64,000 nucleotides of DNA from SVEL01 sp045125245 (GTDB lineage: Bacteria > Bacillota > Clostridia > Lachnospirales > Lachnospiraceae), in assembly GCA_045125245.1 (NCBI GenBank), contig JBGVNF010000060.1, forward strand, positions 5,274 through 69,273, read 5' to 3'. Shown here piece after piece: positions 1-7,265 of the stretch (its first letter is position 1; each line of letters starts with the position of its first letter). The translations under genes and the position numbers were made by a program. The notes below the pieces were generated by a model, which was not told the DNA's origin, did no database searches, and was given only the letters and a program-made list of their open reading frames with translations.

Positions 1-489
1 GATATTATAGCGAAGGTACCATATTATGAACCTAAAATAGTAGGCGGGAAGTTATACGGAGAAGACCCTAATCTATTTTTTGTGGGACATCCTAGAAAGT
101 CGGATGCTCGTGGCTGCTACGCACCTGTTATAGAGAAACTTCTTAAGGAAATAGCTGGAGAGGATGCGGTTCACAATATTACAGGAATGGAGATAGAGAA
201 TATACTCACACAGTATATTAATAAAGGTATTCCAGTAATTTTTTGGGCAACTATGGGGATGGCAGAGCCAACTGAGGGAACAACATGGACCATTGAGCGA
301 ACAGGGGAAACTTTTAATTGGAAGGGTAGAGAACATTGTTTGCTTCTTGCAGGTAGTGATTCTAAGAGCTATTATTTTTATGATCCACAGAATAATAAGG
401 GAATTATCGCTTATGATAGGGCAACTGTGGAGAAGAGATATGAGCAGATGGGGAAGATGGCGGTTGCGCTGGTGAAAAAGGGGAAGTAG
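1..489 (+). CDS. C39-like cysteine peptidase family protein, 5'-truncated by window edge
   Basis: The reading frame is open from the first base of the window to a TAG at 487-489, so the start and any N-terminal export signal lie upstream. The visible 162 residues contain GCYAPVI, IPVIFWATMGM, an EHCLLLAG segment that would carry the catalytic histidine, and YYFYDP, which would carry the Asp. This is the typical C-terminal half of the C39_2 papain-like peptidases that Clostridia export or anchor at the surface. The catalytic cysteine would be in the missing part. An internal GTG at 82 is in frame but has no reason to be the start. The family call is from remembered motifs; substrate unknown. 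Confidence 0.65.
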   Translation, partial: DIIAKVPYYEPKIVGGKLYGEDPNLFFVGHPRKSDARGCYAPVIEKLLKEIAGEDAVHNITGMEIENILTQYINKGIPVIFWATMGMAEPTEGTTWTIERTGETFNWKGREHCLLLAGSDSKSYYFYDPQNNKGIIAYDRATVEKRYEQMGKMAVALVKKGK

Positions 490-679
490 ATGCTTGCCAG
501 CAAAGTTCTTGTTTTTTTACAATGATAATACTGATGTAGAAACAATTGAACAGACAAAAGAGTGCCCTTATTTTTACCAAATTGATTAGGAATAAATGCT
601 TAAGGAGTATGGCTATATACAGTTTCTTACATATGAAAAAAATAGTTTATTTATATATTTACAAATTAGAAGTATAGTG

Positions 680-785
680 TATAATATAAATAGGAAAAGT
701 GCTACCGTAAAGTAAACGGTTGCCCCTAATAATTTTGTTATTTATAGAATAACCGCTTAGTTGGAGCTAGGGCGGTTATTTTCTT
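680..785 (+). ncRNA. Putative antisense RNA (antitoxin) of a type I toxin-antitoxin locus
   Basis: A good promoter (TTTACA, 16 nt, TATAAT at 680-685) would start a short RNA near 692. It runs to a hairpin with a 9-bp perfect stem (748-756 with 772-780) followed by a T-rich tract. The RNA converges on the 3' end of the small toxin gene on the minus strand and overlaps it at 776-785. The octamer CTACCGTA occurs at 702-709 here and at 977-984 in the toxin leader. The two transcripts run in opposite directions, so these copies are complementary in RNA, the arrangement of Fst/par-type loci. No transcript data were available; the RNA is inferred. Confidence 0.6.
748..785 (+). terminator. Hairpin terminator shared by convergent toxin and antisense transcripts
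   Basis: AATAACCGC at 748-756 pairs perfectly with GCGGTTATT at 772-780, with a T-rich run on the plus-strand side. On the minus strand the same stem would end or fold the toxin mRNA just past its stop codon. Confidence 0.6.
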
Positions 786-886
786 TTACTGGAAAGTTTG
801 CCTATGGTATATCCTAAAGCATAAGCTCCGCCAGTAAATGTTGCTAGAACTAGAGTAAAACTGAAAAGAATTTCAATAGTCACCAT
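776..886 (-). CDS. Small hydrophobic type I toxin (holin-like toxin family)
   Basis: A 36-codon ORF reads MVTIEILFSF, a hydrophobic stretch with GGAYALGYTIG, and a basic tail SSKRK. This is one predicted membrane helix with a charged C-terminus, the shape of Firmicute TxpA/Fst/holin-like toxins. An AAAGGAGGG ribosome site lies about 9-10 nt before the ATG at 886. An in-frame ATG at 895 is too close to that site to be used. A promoter on the minus strand (TTGACT at 1029-1034, 16 nt, TAGAAT at 1007-1012) gives a leader of about 115 nt containing a stable hairpin, again typical. The convergent short RNA at 692-785 is the likely antitoxin. Depolarisation of the membrane is the family role, not shown here. 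Confidence 0.65.
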   Translation of the reverse strand: MVTIEILFSFTLVLATFTGGAYALGYTIGKLSSKRK

Positions 887-1006
887 TTCAAGCATCCCTC
901 CTTTACGAATATTTCTTTAATTGAAGATATTTATGTAATCAGAGGGTTCAGTCCCTCTGGTTTGAGGGTCAACCGCCTACCGTACTTAGTAGCACTTATG
1001 GTATAT

Positions 1007-1034
1007 ATTCTATCATATTAGTATACAAAGTCAA
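1007..1034 (-). promoter_or_regulatory. Promoter of the small toxin gene
   Basis: Minus-strand -35 TTGACT (1029-1034) and -10 TAGAAT (1007-1012) are separated by 16 nt. Transcription would start near 1000 and run towards the toxin ORF. Confidence 0.5.
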
Positions 1035-1118
1035 ACATTAAGTTAGTTAAAAAAATTATAATGTAACAAATAAGAAAAACCACTTGAAAAAAATCTATAC
1101 TTCGTGTAGTATAAAATT

Positions 1119-1240
1119 AGCGTTCACACAACTGGCGGAAAGCTGATATGAATCAGTGGTAGGTAAACCTATAGGGAGTGTGAAGAGACGTAGCCGACCG
1201 CCTGGGCATGTACAGTAGGTATATGCTCAGGCGGTTTTTT
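1119..1240 (+). promoter_or_regulatory. ZTP (pfl) riboswitch with terminator expression platform
   Basis: The ACTGGCGGA segment (1131-1139), the GGGAGTGTGA segment and the CCGACCGCCTGGGCA segment (1194-1208) are the conserved cores of the pfl/ZTP riboswitch, which senses the purine intermediate AICAR as ZMP/ZTP. The last core segment is also the 5' arm of a strong intrinsic terminator (1197-1208 pairing with 1224-1235, then six Ts). Ligand binding would therefore prevent termination. A plausible promoter (TTGAAA 1084-1089, 17 nt, TAGTAT 1107-1112) sits just upstream. The two downstream genes consume AICAR and FAICAR, which fits the ligand exactly. Confidence 0.9.
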
Positions 1241-1312
1241 CATTACATAGGGAAGCTATTAAACATACTATAAGATGAAAAAGCTACGACGGTTTGAGCA
1301 CTAAAATATAAT

Positions 1313-1335
1313 CGAAGTTGCTTTGCAGCTACGAT
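1313..1335 (+). repeat. Short hairpin element, copy 1 of 3, directly before a gene start
   Basis: TCGAAGTTGC and GCAGCTACGA flank a TTT loop, giving a near-perfect 10-bp stem with one mismatch at a fixed position. Related copies lie at 13313-13335 and 43196-43218. Each is followed by ATTTA and then the ribosome-binding site of the next gene. Confidence 0.6.
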
Positions 1336-1367
1336 TTATTTTCCAAGAAGAAAGGATGGTAACACAA

Positions 1368-2084
1368 ATGAACATGTTAAATCTTGAAAACGAGTTAAAG
1401 GCAAATGAGTACCCAGGTAGAGGTATCGTAATCGGCAGATCTAAGGATGGCAAGAAGGCAGTAACAGCCTACTTCATTATGGGTAGAAGCTCAAATAGCC
1501 GTAATAGAGTATTTGTAGAGGATGGCGAGGGTATCCGTACACAGGCATTTGATCCTTCAAAGCTTGAGGATCCAAGTCTTATTATCTATGCACCAGTTAG
1601 AGTACTTGGAGATATGACAATCGTTACAAACGGTGATCAGACTGATACAATTTATGATGGAATGAATAAGGGTGAGTCTTTTGAAGAGTCATTAAGATGT
1701 CGTGAGTTCGAGCCAGACGGCCCTAACTTCACACCTAGAATTTCTGGTATTATGAATATTAAGGATGGCAAGTATGATTTCGCTATGTCTATCTTAAAGA
1801 GCAACAACGGTAACCCAGATTGCTGCAATAGATACACATATACATTTGACGCTCCTGTAGCTGGTGAAGGTAGATTTATCCACACATATATGCATGATGG
1901 AAATCCACTTCCAAGCTTTGAAGGCGAGCCAAAGTGGGTAGAAATCGATGGAACAGATATCGATGCATTTACAGCTAGTGTATGGGAAAGCTTAAACGCT
2001 GACAATAAGGTATCATTATTCGTAAGATTTATCGATATCGAAACAGGAAAATATGAAACTCGCATCATTAATAAGAACGTGTAA
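1368..2084 (+). CDS. IMP cyclohydrolase, PurO-like (stand-alone)
   Basis: Predicted to close FAICAR to IMP, the last step of de novo purine synthesis. The sequence begins MNMLNLENELKANEYPGRG and continues with IVIGRSKDGKKAVTAYFIMG and GRSSNSRNRVF, characteristic of the IMP_cyclohyd (PurO-like) family. At 238 residues it is a full-length member. The ATG at 1368 was chosen because an AAAGGA site lies about 11 nt upstream; a TTG at 1323 and an ATG at 1356 are in frame but poorly placed. It lies behind a ZTP riboswitch and ahead of the AICAR formyltransferase gene, so the two activities fused in most bacterial PurH proteins are made here by two genes, each with its own ribosome site. Confidence 0.85.
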   Translation: MNMLNLENELKANEYPGRGIVIGRSKDGKKAVTAYFIMGRSSNSRNRVFVEDGEGIRTQAFDPSKLEDPSLIIYAPVRVLGDMTIVTNGDQTDTIYDGMNKGESFEESLRCREFEPDGPNFTPRISGIMNIKDGKYDFAMSILKSNNGNPDCCNRYTYTFDAPVAGEGRFIHTYMHDGNPLPSFEGEPKWVEIDGTDIDAFTASVWESLNADNKVSLFVRFIDIETGKYETRIINKNV

Positions 2085-2159
2085 AGGCAACGAGGAAAGT
2101 ATGTAAATATGTTGTGCTTGCACAGACAGATTTATATATTTGACGAGTGCAATACATAA

Positions 2160-2229
2160 GTAACGAAGTGCAATAGCACGTAGTTACGAATGGATTTGAT
2201 TGTGAGAGTTGCGAAGCAACGAAACAATC
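2160..2229 (+). repeat. Two adjacent small hairpins between the purine genes
   Basis: Hairpin one is GTAAC-GTGC/GCAC-GTTAC (2160-2187). Hairpin two is GATTGT-GTTGC/GCAAC-ACAATC (2198-2229). The AGTTGCGAAGCAAC core of the second resembles the three-copy hairpin element found before other gene starts in this window. Neither has a T tract, so they are not ordinary terminators; mRNA stability or processing elements are possible. Confidence 0.4.
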
Positions 2230-2271
2230 AGAGTTTACAAGTAGAATTTGAGATTATAAGGAGAAAAGAAA

Positions 2272-3450
2272 ATGAACGAAATTCAGTTAAAGTATGGATG
2301 TAACCCAAATCAGAAGCCATCAAGAATCTATATGGCAGATGGCAGTGATTTACCTGTAACAGTATTGAACGGTAAGCCAGGATATATCAATTTCCTTGAT
2401 GCATTCAATGGTTGGCAGCTTGTTAAGGAGTTAAAGGAGGCTACAGGTCTTCCAGCAGCTACATCTTTCAAGCACGTTTCACCAGCTGGTGCAGCAGTAG
2501 GTCTTCCACTTGATGATACACTTGCTAAGATTTACTGGGTAGATGATTTAGGTGAGTTATCACCACTTGCTTGCGCTTATGCTAGAGCTAGAGGTGCTGA
2601 TAGAATGTCTTCATTCGGTGATTTTATCGCATTATCTGATACATGTGATAAGGATACAGCTATGCTTATTAAGAGAGAGGTTTCTGATGGTGTTATCGCT
2701 CCTGGTTACACAGATGAAGCGCTTGCTATCTTAAAGGAAAAGAAGAAGGGTAACTACAATGTAATTCAGATTGATCCTTCATACGTTCCAGCAGAGCTTG
2801 AGACAAAGCAGGTATATGGTATTTCTTTCGAGCAGGGAAGAAATGAGCTTGATATCAACGGAGAATTATTATCAAATATCGTTACAGCTAACAAGGAGAT
2901 TCCAGAGTCAGCTCTTATCGATATGAAGATTGCTCTTATTACACTTAAGTATACACAGTCTAACTCTGTATGTTATGTAAAGGGTGGACAGGCAATCGGT
3001 ATCGGTGCTGGTCAGCAGTCAAGAATTCATTGTACAAGACTTGCTGGACAGAAGGCAGATAACTGGTTCCTTCGTCAGTCACCACAGGTACTTGGACTTC
3101 AGTTCGTAGACGGTCTTGGCCGTGCTGATAGAGACAATGCTATCGATGTATACATGGGCGATGAGTGTATGGATATCTTAGAGGATGGCGCTTGGGAGAG
3201 AATCTTTAAGGTTAAGCCAGCTGTATTTACAGCAGAAGAGAAGAAGGCTTGGCTTGCTAACAATCAGGATGTAATCTGTGGTTCAGACGCATTCTTCCCA
3301 TTCTCAGATAATATTGAGAGAGCTAAGAAGAGTGGTGTTAAGTATATTGCACAGCCAGGTGGCTCAGTAAGAGATGACCTTGTTATTGAGTGTGCTGATA
3401 AGTACAACATGGTAATGGCATTTACAGGAATTAGATTATTCCACCACTAA
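2272..3450 (+). CDS. purH: Phosphoribosylaminoimidazolecarboxamide (AICAR) formyltransferase, stand-alone
   Basis: Transfers a formyl group from 10-formyl-THF to AICAR, giving FAICAR for the cyclohydrolase encoded just upstream. At 392 residues it matches the clostridial single-domain form; it lacks the N-terminal IMP cyclohydrolase domain of fused PurH. Visible motifs are KYGCNPNQKPSRIY, SFKHVSPAGAA (the Lys-His pair of the AICARFT active site), GDFIALSD, VKGGQAIGIGAGQQSR and SDAFFPFSDNIERA. AAGGAG precedes the ATG by about 9 nt. The codon choice is biased toward a few codons, as in other highly expressed genes of this window. It is expected to share ZTP-riboswitch control with the upstream gene. 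Confidence 0.93.
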   Translation: MNEIQLKYGCNPNQKPSRIYMADGSDLPVTVLNGKPGYINFLDAFNGWQLVKELKEATGLPAATSFKHVSPAGAAVGLPLDDTLAKIYWVDDLGELSPLACAYARARGADRMSSFGDFIALSDTCDKDTAMLIKREVSDGVIAPGYTDEALAILKEKKKGNYNVIQIDPSYVPAELETKQVYGISFEQGRNELDINGELLSNIVTANKEIPESALIDMKIALITLKYTQSNSVCYVKGGQAIGIGAGQQSRIHCTRLAGQKADNWFLRQSPQVLGLQFVDGLGRADRDNAIDVYMGDECMDILEDGAWERIFKVKPAVFTAEEKKAWLANNQDVICGSDAFFPFSDNIERAKKSGVKYIAQPGGSVRDDLVIECADKYNMVMAFTGIRLFHH

Positions 3451-3665
3451 TTTGTAAGAAAGTTAATAGTATGTGTTAGGCTTGATAATATCCAATAGAG
3501 ATTGTGCTTAATACAATGTGGGCACCTTGTTTCTTATTTGAACCGAAAGATTGAATTTTGTTATGAACGAGAAGCAAGGTGTTGTTTATTATAGATTGAG
3601 TAAATTCAAGGCAATTGATGATTTTATTGAGGAGTTTTGGAATATTATGTAAGGTGAGAAATAAA

Positions 3666-4202
3666 ATGAGGAAGTTTTTTACAAAGAAAAGAAATATTAT
3701 AGCAATAGTAACAGTAATACTGGTGGTTATATGCGCAGTAGTTGCTTATAACATATACCCAATAATTTACGGAAAGCTGTATTCTGGGAATCATATCACC
3801 CTTGATTTATCTATAAGCTACGAGGAAAAACAATTGGGAACTGATGATTTCAAGGTGGAGTGTGTTAATCCAGAAGGTGATATTGAAACCATAAGCAGAG
3901 AGGGCTATAAATATGCCGTTAAGGGTGGTGAGTATGGTGAATATAAGTTTGTAGTAACTATAGATGCGAAGATATTTGATGAAGAATATATAGAAGACAA
4001 TATTGTTATTGAATTAAAGTTTGTAAATGCTAATGATTGGTACATTTCAGATAACAATTGTCTTATTGAAATACAGAATATAGATGGCATATTAAACTGT
4101 AATTGTAGAATTGATACAGAGTACAATGATGGTACATCATCAAATTATTCTAAAGAAAAGCCAATGGAAAATGGAAAAGTAGAATTTTCATGGGGTATAT
4201 AA
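3666..4202 (+). CDS. Membrane-anchored protein of unknown function
   Basis: No family was recognised. The 178-residue product has a basic N-terminus (MRKFFTKKRN) followed by one strongly hydrophobic helix at about residues 10-30 and a mostly polar, beta-rich exported part with no cysteine-type lipobox, so it is probably anchored with the C-terminal part outside. The ATG at 3666 has AAGGTGAG about 8 nt upstream; an upstream TTG at 3615 is in frame but has no ribosome site. The gene stands alone between the purine genes and the nucleotidyltransferase, with AT-rich spacers on both sides. Confidence 0.6.
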   Translation: MRKFFTKKRNIIAIVTVILVVICAVVAYNIYPIIYGKLYSGNHITLDLSISYEEKQLGTDDFKVECVNPEGDIETISREGYKYAVKGGEYGEYKFVVTIDAKIFDEEYIEDNIVIELKFVNANDWYISDNNCLIEIQNIDGILNCNCRIDTEYNDGTSSNYSKEKPMENGKVEFSWGI

Positions 4203-4325
4203 AAAGCAAGATAGTGTTATTTTTTGACATTATAGTGAATGGACAACCGAACATAAAAGTTATATGATTTAAGTATAATAAAGCGCTGAGTTATAATTTT
4301 ATTTATAGTAATTAGGAGGTCTTTT

Positions 4326-5117
4326 ATGGTTGAGAAGTTATTTGAAGAATTAAGTGGGATACCAGAAGTTGAAGCGATTGCTCTTGGAGGTTCTAGAGCT
4401 GGAGCAAATTTTGATGAGAAGTCAGATTATGATGTGTACTTATATTGTACTGGAGATGTAGACATCGAGGTTAGAAGAGATATTCTATCTAAGTATTGCG
4501 ATGTGATGGAACTTGGAAATCATTTTTGGGAGTACGAGGACAACTGTGTGTTAAAAAATGGAATCGATATAGACATTCTTTATAGAAACCTAGATGATTT
4601 TGTAGAAGATGTGGCATCGGTTGTAGAAGAATGTCAGGAGAGAAATGGTTATACAACTTGTATGTGGCATAATCTTCGTACATGTAAGGTAATATATGAT
4701 GAGAATAATAGGTTAACTAAGGCTAAGAAAAGATTTGATGTGTCTTATCCTGCTGAACTTAAGAAGAATATTGTTGAAAGAAATATGAAGCTTTTGTATA
4801 AGGGGTTACCAGCATATAGTGGACAGGTTCTAAAGGCAGCAGGTAGAGATGATAAGATTAGTGTAATACATAGAAGTGCAGGATTCTTTGAATCGTATTT
4901 TGATATTATTTTTGCCATTAATGAGATGACTCATCCTGGTGAAAAGAGAATGGTGAGTATATGTGTAAAAGAGTGTAAAATATTGCCTGAAGATTTTGAG
5001 AAAAACATAGACGAATATTATGAAAATATGTTTAAAAGCAAAAATGCAATTGAAGGCACATTAGATAAAATTGTCAAAAATTTACAAAAAGTGGTTGACA
5101 ACTTAAAATTATGGTAG
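4326..5117 (+). CDS. Nucleotidyltransferase-fold protein (DUF4037-like)
   Basis: The N-terminal 90 residues show the nucleotidyltransferase signature: GGSRAGANF (the GSxx loop), SDYDVYLY (the DxD metal pair) and a third carboxylate in GIDIDILYR. The remaining helical part matches the kind of C-terminal extension seen in DUF4037-like or aminoglycoside-adenylyltransferase-like proteins. It would move a nucleotide onto an unknown acceptor. AGGAGG ends about 8 nt before the ATG. Promoter elements for the next transcript lie inside its last codons. No resistance phenotype can be read from sequence alone. Confidence 0.75.
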   Translation: MVEKLFEELSGIPEVEAIALGGSRAGANFDEKSDYDVYLYCTGDVDIEVRRDILSKYCDVMELGNHFWEYEDNCVLKNGIDIDILYRNLDDFVEDVASVVEECQERNGYTTCMWHNLRTCKVIYDENNRLTKAKKRFDVSYPAELKKNIVERNMKLLYKGLPAYSGQVLKAAGRDDKISVIHRSAGFFESYFDIIFAINEMTHPGEKRMVSICVKECKILPEDFEKNIDEYYENMFKSKNAIEGTLDKIVKNLQKVVDNLKLW

Positions 5118-5123
5118 TACTAT
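5095..5123 (+). promoter_or_regulatory. Promoter of the exporter leader
   Basis: TTGACA (5095-5100), a 17-nt spacer and TACTAT (5118-5123) overlap the end of the nucleotidyltransferase gene. Transcription would begin near 5130, about 25 nt before a small ORF with a strong ribosome site. Confidence 0.55.
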
Positions 5124-5155
5124 TCTAAAATATTATTTGAAAAGGAGTGATTGAG

Positions 5156-5209
5156 ATGATTATAACTACACATTCAACAACAAGAAATAAAGGTGTCGCG
5201 AACGCATAG
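5156..5209 (+). CDS. 17-codon putative leader peptide upstream of ABC exporter
   Basis: The ORF encodes MIITTHSTTRNKGVANA and has an AAAGGAGTGA ribosome site 6-9 nt upstream, stronger than that of many real genes here. Its stop codon directly abuts a 12-bp hairpin (5210-5221 with 5234-5245). The arrangement of promoter, short well-translated ORF, alternative hairpins, terminator and exporter genes is what ribosome-mediated attenuation looks like. The Thr-rich middle (TTHSTT) could be a stall region, but that is inference. It is too short for similarity alone to decide. Confidence 0.45.
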   Translation: MIITTHSTTRNKGVANA

Positions 5210-5270
5210 TTTGCAACTGTGATTTTTTGTATGCACAGTTGTAAACGAATTAGTCGTATATGTCTGTGCA
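5210..5270 (+). promoter_or_regulatory. Mutually exclusive hairpins in the exporter leader
   Basis: Structure A pairs 5210-5221 with 5234-5245 over 12 bp including one G-U. Structure B pairs TGCACAG (5232-5238) with CTGTGCA (5264-5270) over 7 perfect bp. The two share bases 5234-5238 and cannot form together. How either would affect the terminator further downstream was not resolved. Confidence 0.45.
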
Positions 5271-5331
5271 AGAGAATGTAGATATTATAATCATTTTCGA
5301 TTTATTATCTATAGAATATTTTTATTTTAAT

Positions 5332-5368
5332 TTGCATCGGCATATATTAAAATGTCGATGCATTTTTT
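5332..5368 (+). terminator. Intrinsic terminator between leader and exporter genes
   Basis: TGCATCG and CGATGCA form a stem followed by a run of seven Ts. It lies after the leader ORF and about 55 nt before the ATP-binding subunit gene, so read-through would be required for exporter expression from the leader promoter. Confidence 0.7.
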
Positions 5369-5422
5369 TGTTATTGTAAAGGGAAGAATGAAAGACAGAA
5401 AAGAAAGAAGGCGAAAAGGGAT

Positions 5423-6433
5423 ATGAGTAATAACAACATGATTGAAGTAAAAAACGTATCAAAAGAATTTAAGAAGATTATAAAGGAACCAGGTCTTAAG
5501 GGAAGCGTGAAATCGTTATTCCATAAGAAGCAGGAAATCGTTAAGGCTGTAGATGATATTTCTTTTACAGTTGAAAAGGGAGAAATTCTTGGATTTATAG
5601 GACCTAACGGTGCAGGTAAAAGTACAGCGATTAAGATGCTTACAGGTATCCTTACACCTACATCTGGTGAGATTATGATAAATGGTCAGATACCATATAA
5701 GAACAGAAAGAAGTATGTTAAGGAAATCGGTGTAGTATTTGGACAAAGAACTCAGCTTTGGTGGGATTTACCATTGTCAGAGACATTTACAGTTCTTAAA
5801 GAGATTTATCAGATTGAGGATAAGGCATTTAAGAATAGAATGGATTTCTTAAATCAGGTGCTTGATTTAGAGCCTTTCATAAAGAGTCCAGTTAGAACAT
5901 TATCATTGGGTCAGAGAATGAGAGCTGATATCGCAGCTTCCATGATTCACAATCCTAAGGTGTTGTTCCTTGATGAGCCAACAATTGGTCTTGACGTAGT
6001 AGTAAAGGATAATATCAGAAAAGCTATTACTGAGATTAATCAGAACGAAAAGACAACTATTATCTTAACAACACATGATATCAGTGATATTGAACTTTTA
6101 TGTAAGAGAATCGTTATGATTGACAAGGGCAAGAAGGTATATGATGGTGCCCTTGATAAGATGAAGGAAAAATATGGAAAAATGAGAGAAATTCATATTA
6201 ATCTTAAGTCAACAGAGGATATGAATAAGCTTGCATTTGCTGAGAAGTTCGATTTGCTTGAGGATGATTTGGAAGTAAAGCTTGAAGGTAAGAAGGCTAC
6301 AGTTAAGTTTAATTCTTCAAAGGCTCAGGTGTCAGATATGCTTTCGTACATACTTGCAACTATTACTGTTAAGGATATCGCAGTAAGCGAGGCTGATATC
6401 GAAGAAATTATTAGAAGACTTTACAAGGGGTGA
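5423..6433 (+). CDS. ABC-2 type exporter, ATP-binding protein
   Basis: The nucleotide-binding subunit has Walker A GPNGAGKST, Q-loop region VFGQRTQLWWDLP, signature LSLGQRMRADIA, Walker B VLFLDEPTIGLD and switch histidine TTHD. The 336-residue length includes a C-terminal extension of about 90 residues, usual for ABC-2 drug or polysaccharide-type exporters. An AAAAGGG site precedes the ATG. It is followed after 6 nt by two related membrane subunits, giving a three-gene exporter. The FGQRTQLWWD variant is characteristic of the subfamily paired with DUF990/ABC2_membrane_6 permeases. Substrate unknown; a structured leader upstream suggests inducible expression. Confidence 0.88.
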   Translation: MSNNNMIEVKNVSKEFKKIIKEPGLKGSVKSLFHKKQEIVKAVDDISFTVEKGEILGFIGPNGAGKSTAIKMLTGILTPTSGEIMINGQIPYKNRKKYVKEIGVVFGQRTQLWWDLPLSETFTVLKEIYQIEDKAFKNRMDFLNQVLDLEPFIKSPVRTLSLGQRMRADIAASMIHNPKVLFLDEPTIGLDVVVKDNIRKAITEINQNEKTTIILTTHDISDIELLCKRIVMIDKGKKVYDGALDKMKEKYGKMREIHINLKSTEDMNKLAFAEKFDLLEDDLEVKLEGKKATVKFNSSKAQVSDMLSYILATITVKDIAVSEADIEEIIRRLYKG

Positions 6434-6439
6434 TGATAA

Positions 6440-7261
6440 ATGTTTGGAAAGATGAGGAAAGTCTATGGCGGTTTCTTTAGAGCGGGAGCTCAGGGCGCTA
6501 TGGCATACCGACTTAATTTTATGGGCTTTTTCATAGGTGAATCATTATATTGCTTTGTTATGTATTTCATGTGGAAAGCAGTATTTATGGCATCTGGAGA
6601 GAGCACATTTATGGGATTTACATTGGTAGATATGACAATGTATGTATTTTTATCAAATATCGTAGGATTCTTTACTGGTACAGATTCTACAAGAGCATTG
6701 GCTGAAGAGATACGAGATGGAAATATTATTATGCGTATGATAAAGCCAGTAAATGTAGATTTAAGCTTACTTGCAAATGAAGTTGGAAATAATGTTGTGT
6801 ATTTTGCATTTATATTTGCACCTGTTATGCTTGGTGTAGAGATTTACAGATATTGTGCGCTAGGATATGTAGCGTTTGACATAGTATCATGTTTGATTTT
6901 TATTTTAAGTATGATTCTAAGCTATATATTATCATTTTATCTTAACTTGATATTTGGATATTTGGCATTTTGGCTTATGAACATCTGGGGATTTGATATA
7001 TTAAAAGGCAGTATAATTAAGTTCTTCTCGGGAGCAATGATTCCATTGGCATTCTTCCCAGGAATTGTGAGAGATATTTTTGAACTGCTGCCATTTGCGT
7101 CAATGGTATATAAACCTACTATGATATATATGGGAAAAATTTCCGGTGTGAATATATTAATTGCACTTGGTGAACAGATTATCTGGATATTAGTATTTTA
7201 TGGAATAGCTAAGTTATTGTGGCATTTTGCCCAGAAGAGACTTGCAGTACAGGGAGGTTAA
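6440..7261 (+). CDS. ABC-2 exporter permease subunit (DUF990-like), first
   Basis: This 273-residue membrane protein has about six hydrophobic segments and belongs to the ABC2_membrane_6 (DUF990) type. Recognisable parts are the N-terminal amphipathic start, EEIRDGNIIMRMIKPVNVD after the second helix, and a cluster of helices at the C-terminus. It lies 6 nt after the ATPase gene and its stop overlaps the ribosome site region of the second permease. It probably forms a heterodimeric membrane domain with that protein. Confidence 0.82.
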   Translation: MFGKMRKVYGGFFRAGAQGAMAYRLNFMGFFIGESLYCFVMYFMWKAVFMASGESTFMGFTLVDMTMYVFLSNIVGFFTGTDSTRALAEEIRDGNIIMRMIKPVNVDLSLLANEVGNNVVYFAFIFAPVMLGVEIYRYCALGYVAFDIVSCLIFILSMILSYILSFYLNLIFGYLAFWLMNIWGFDILKGSIIKFFSGAMIPLAFFPGIVRDIFELLPFASMVYKPTMIYMGKISGVNILIALGEQIIWILVFYGIAKLLWHFAQKRLAVQGG

Positions 7262-7265
7262 TAAG

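Noticed and set aside
490..590. Coding-like frame ending ...ECPYFYQID before 590
   Set aside because: It has no start codon with a ribosome site in its frame and is only about 30 codons long. It may be a gene remnant but cannot be supported.
1652..2068. Long minus-strand frame inside the IMP cyclohydrolase gene
   Set aside because: Overlaps a well-supported gene on the other strand, lacks a ribosome site and shows no family motif.
3563..3652. 29-codon ORF (MNEKQGVVYYRLSKFKAIDD...) before the 3666 gene
   Set aside because: No ribosome site upstream, and its beginning overlaps an inverted repeat (3523-3581) that looks like part of a terminator. Kept out as unsupported.
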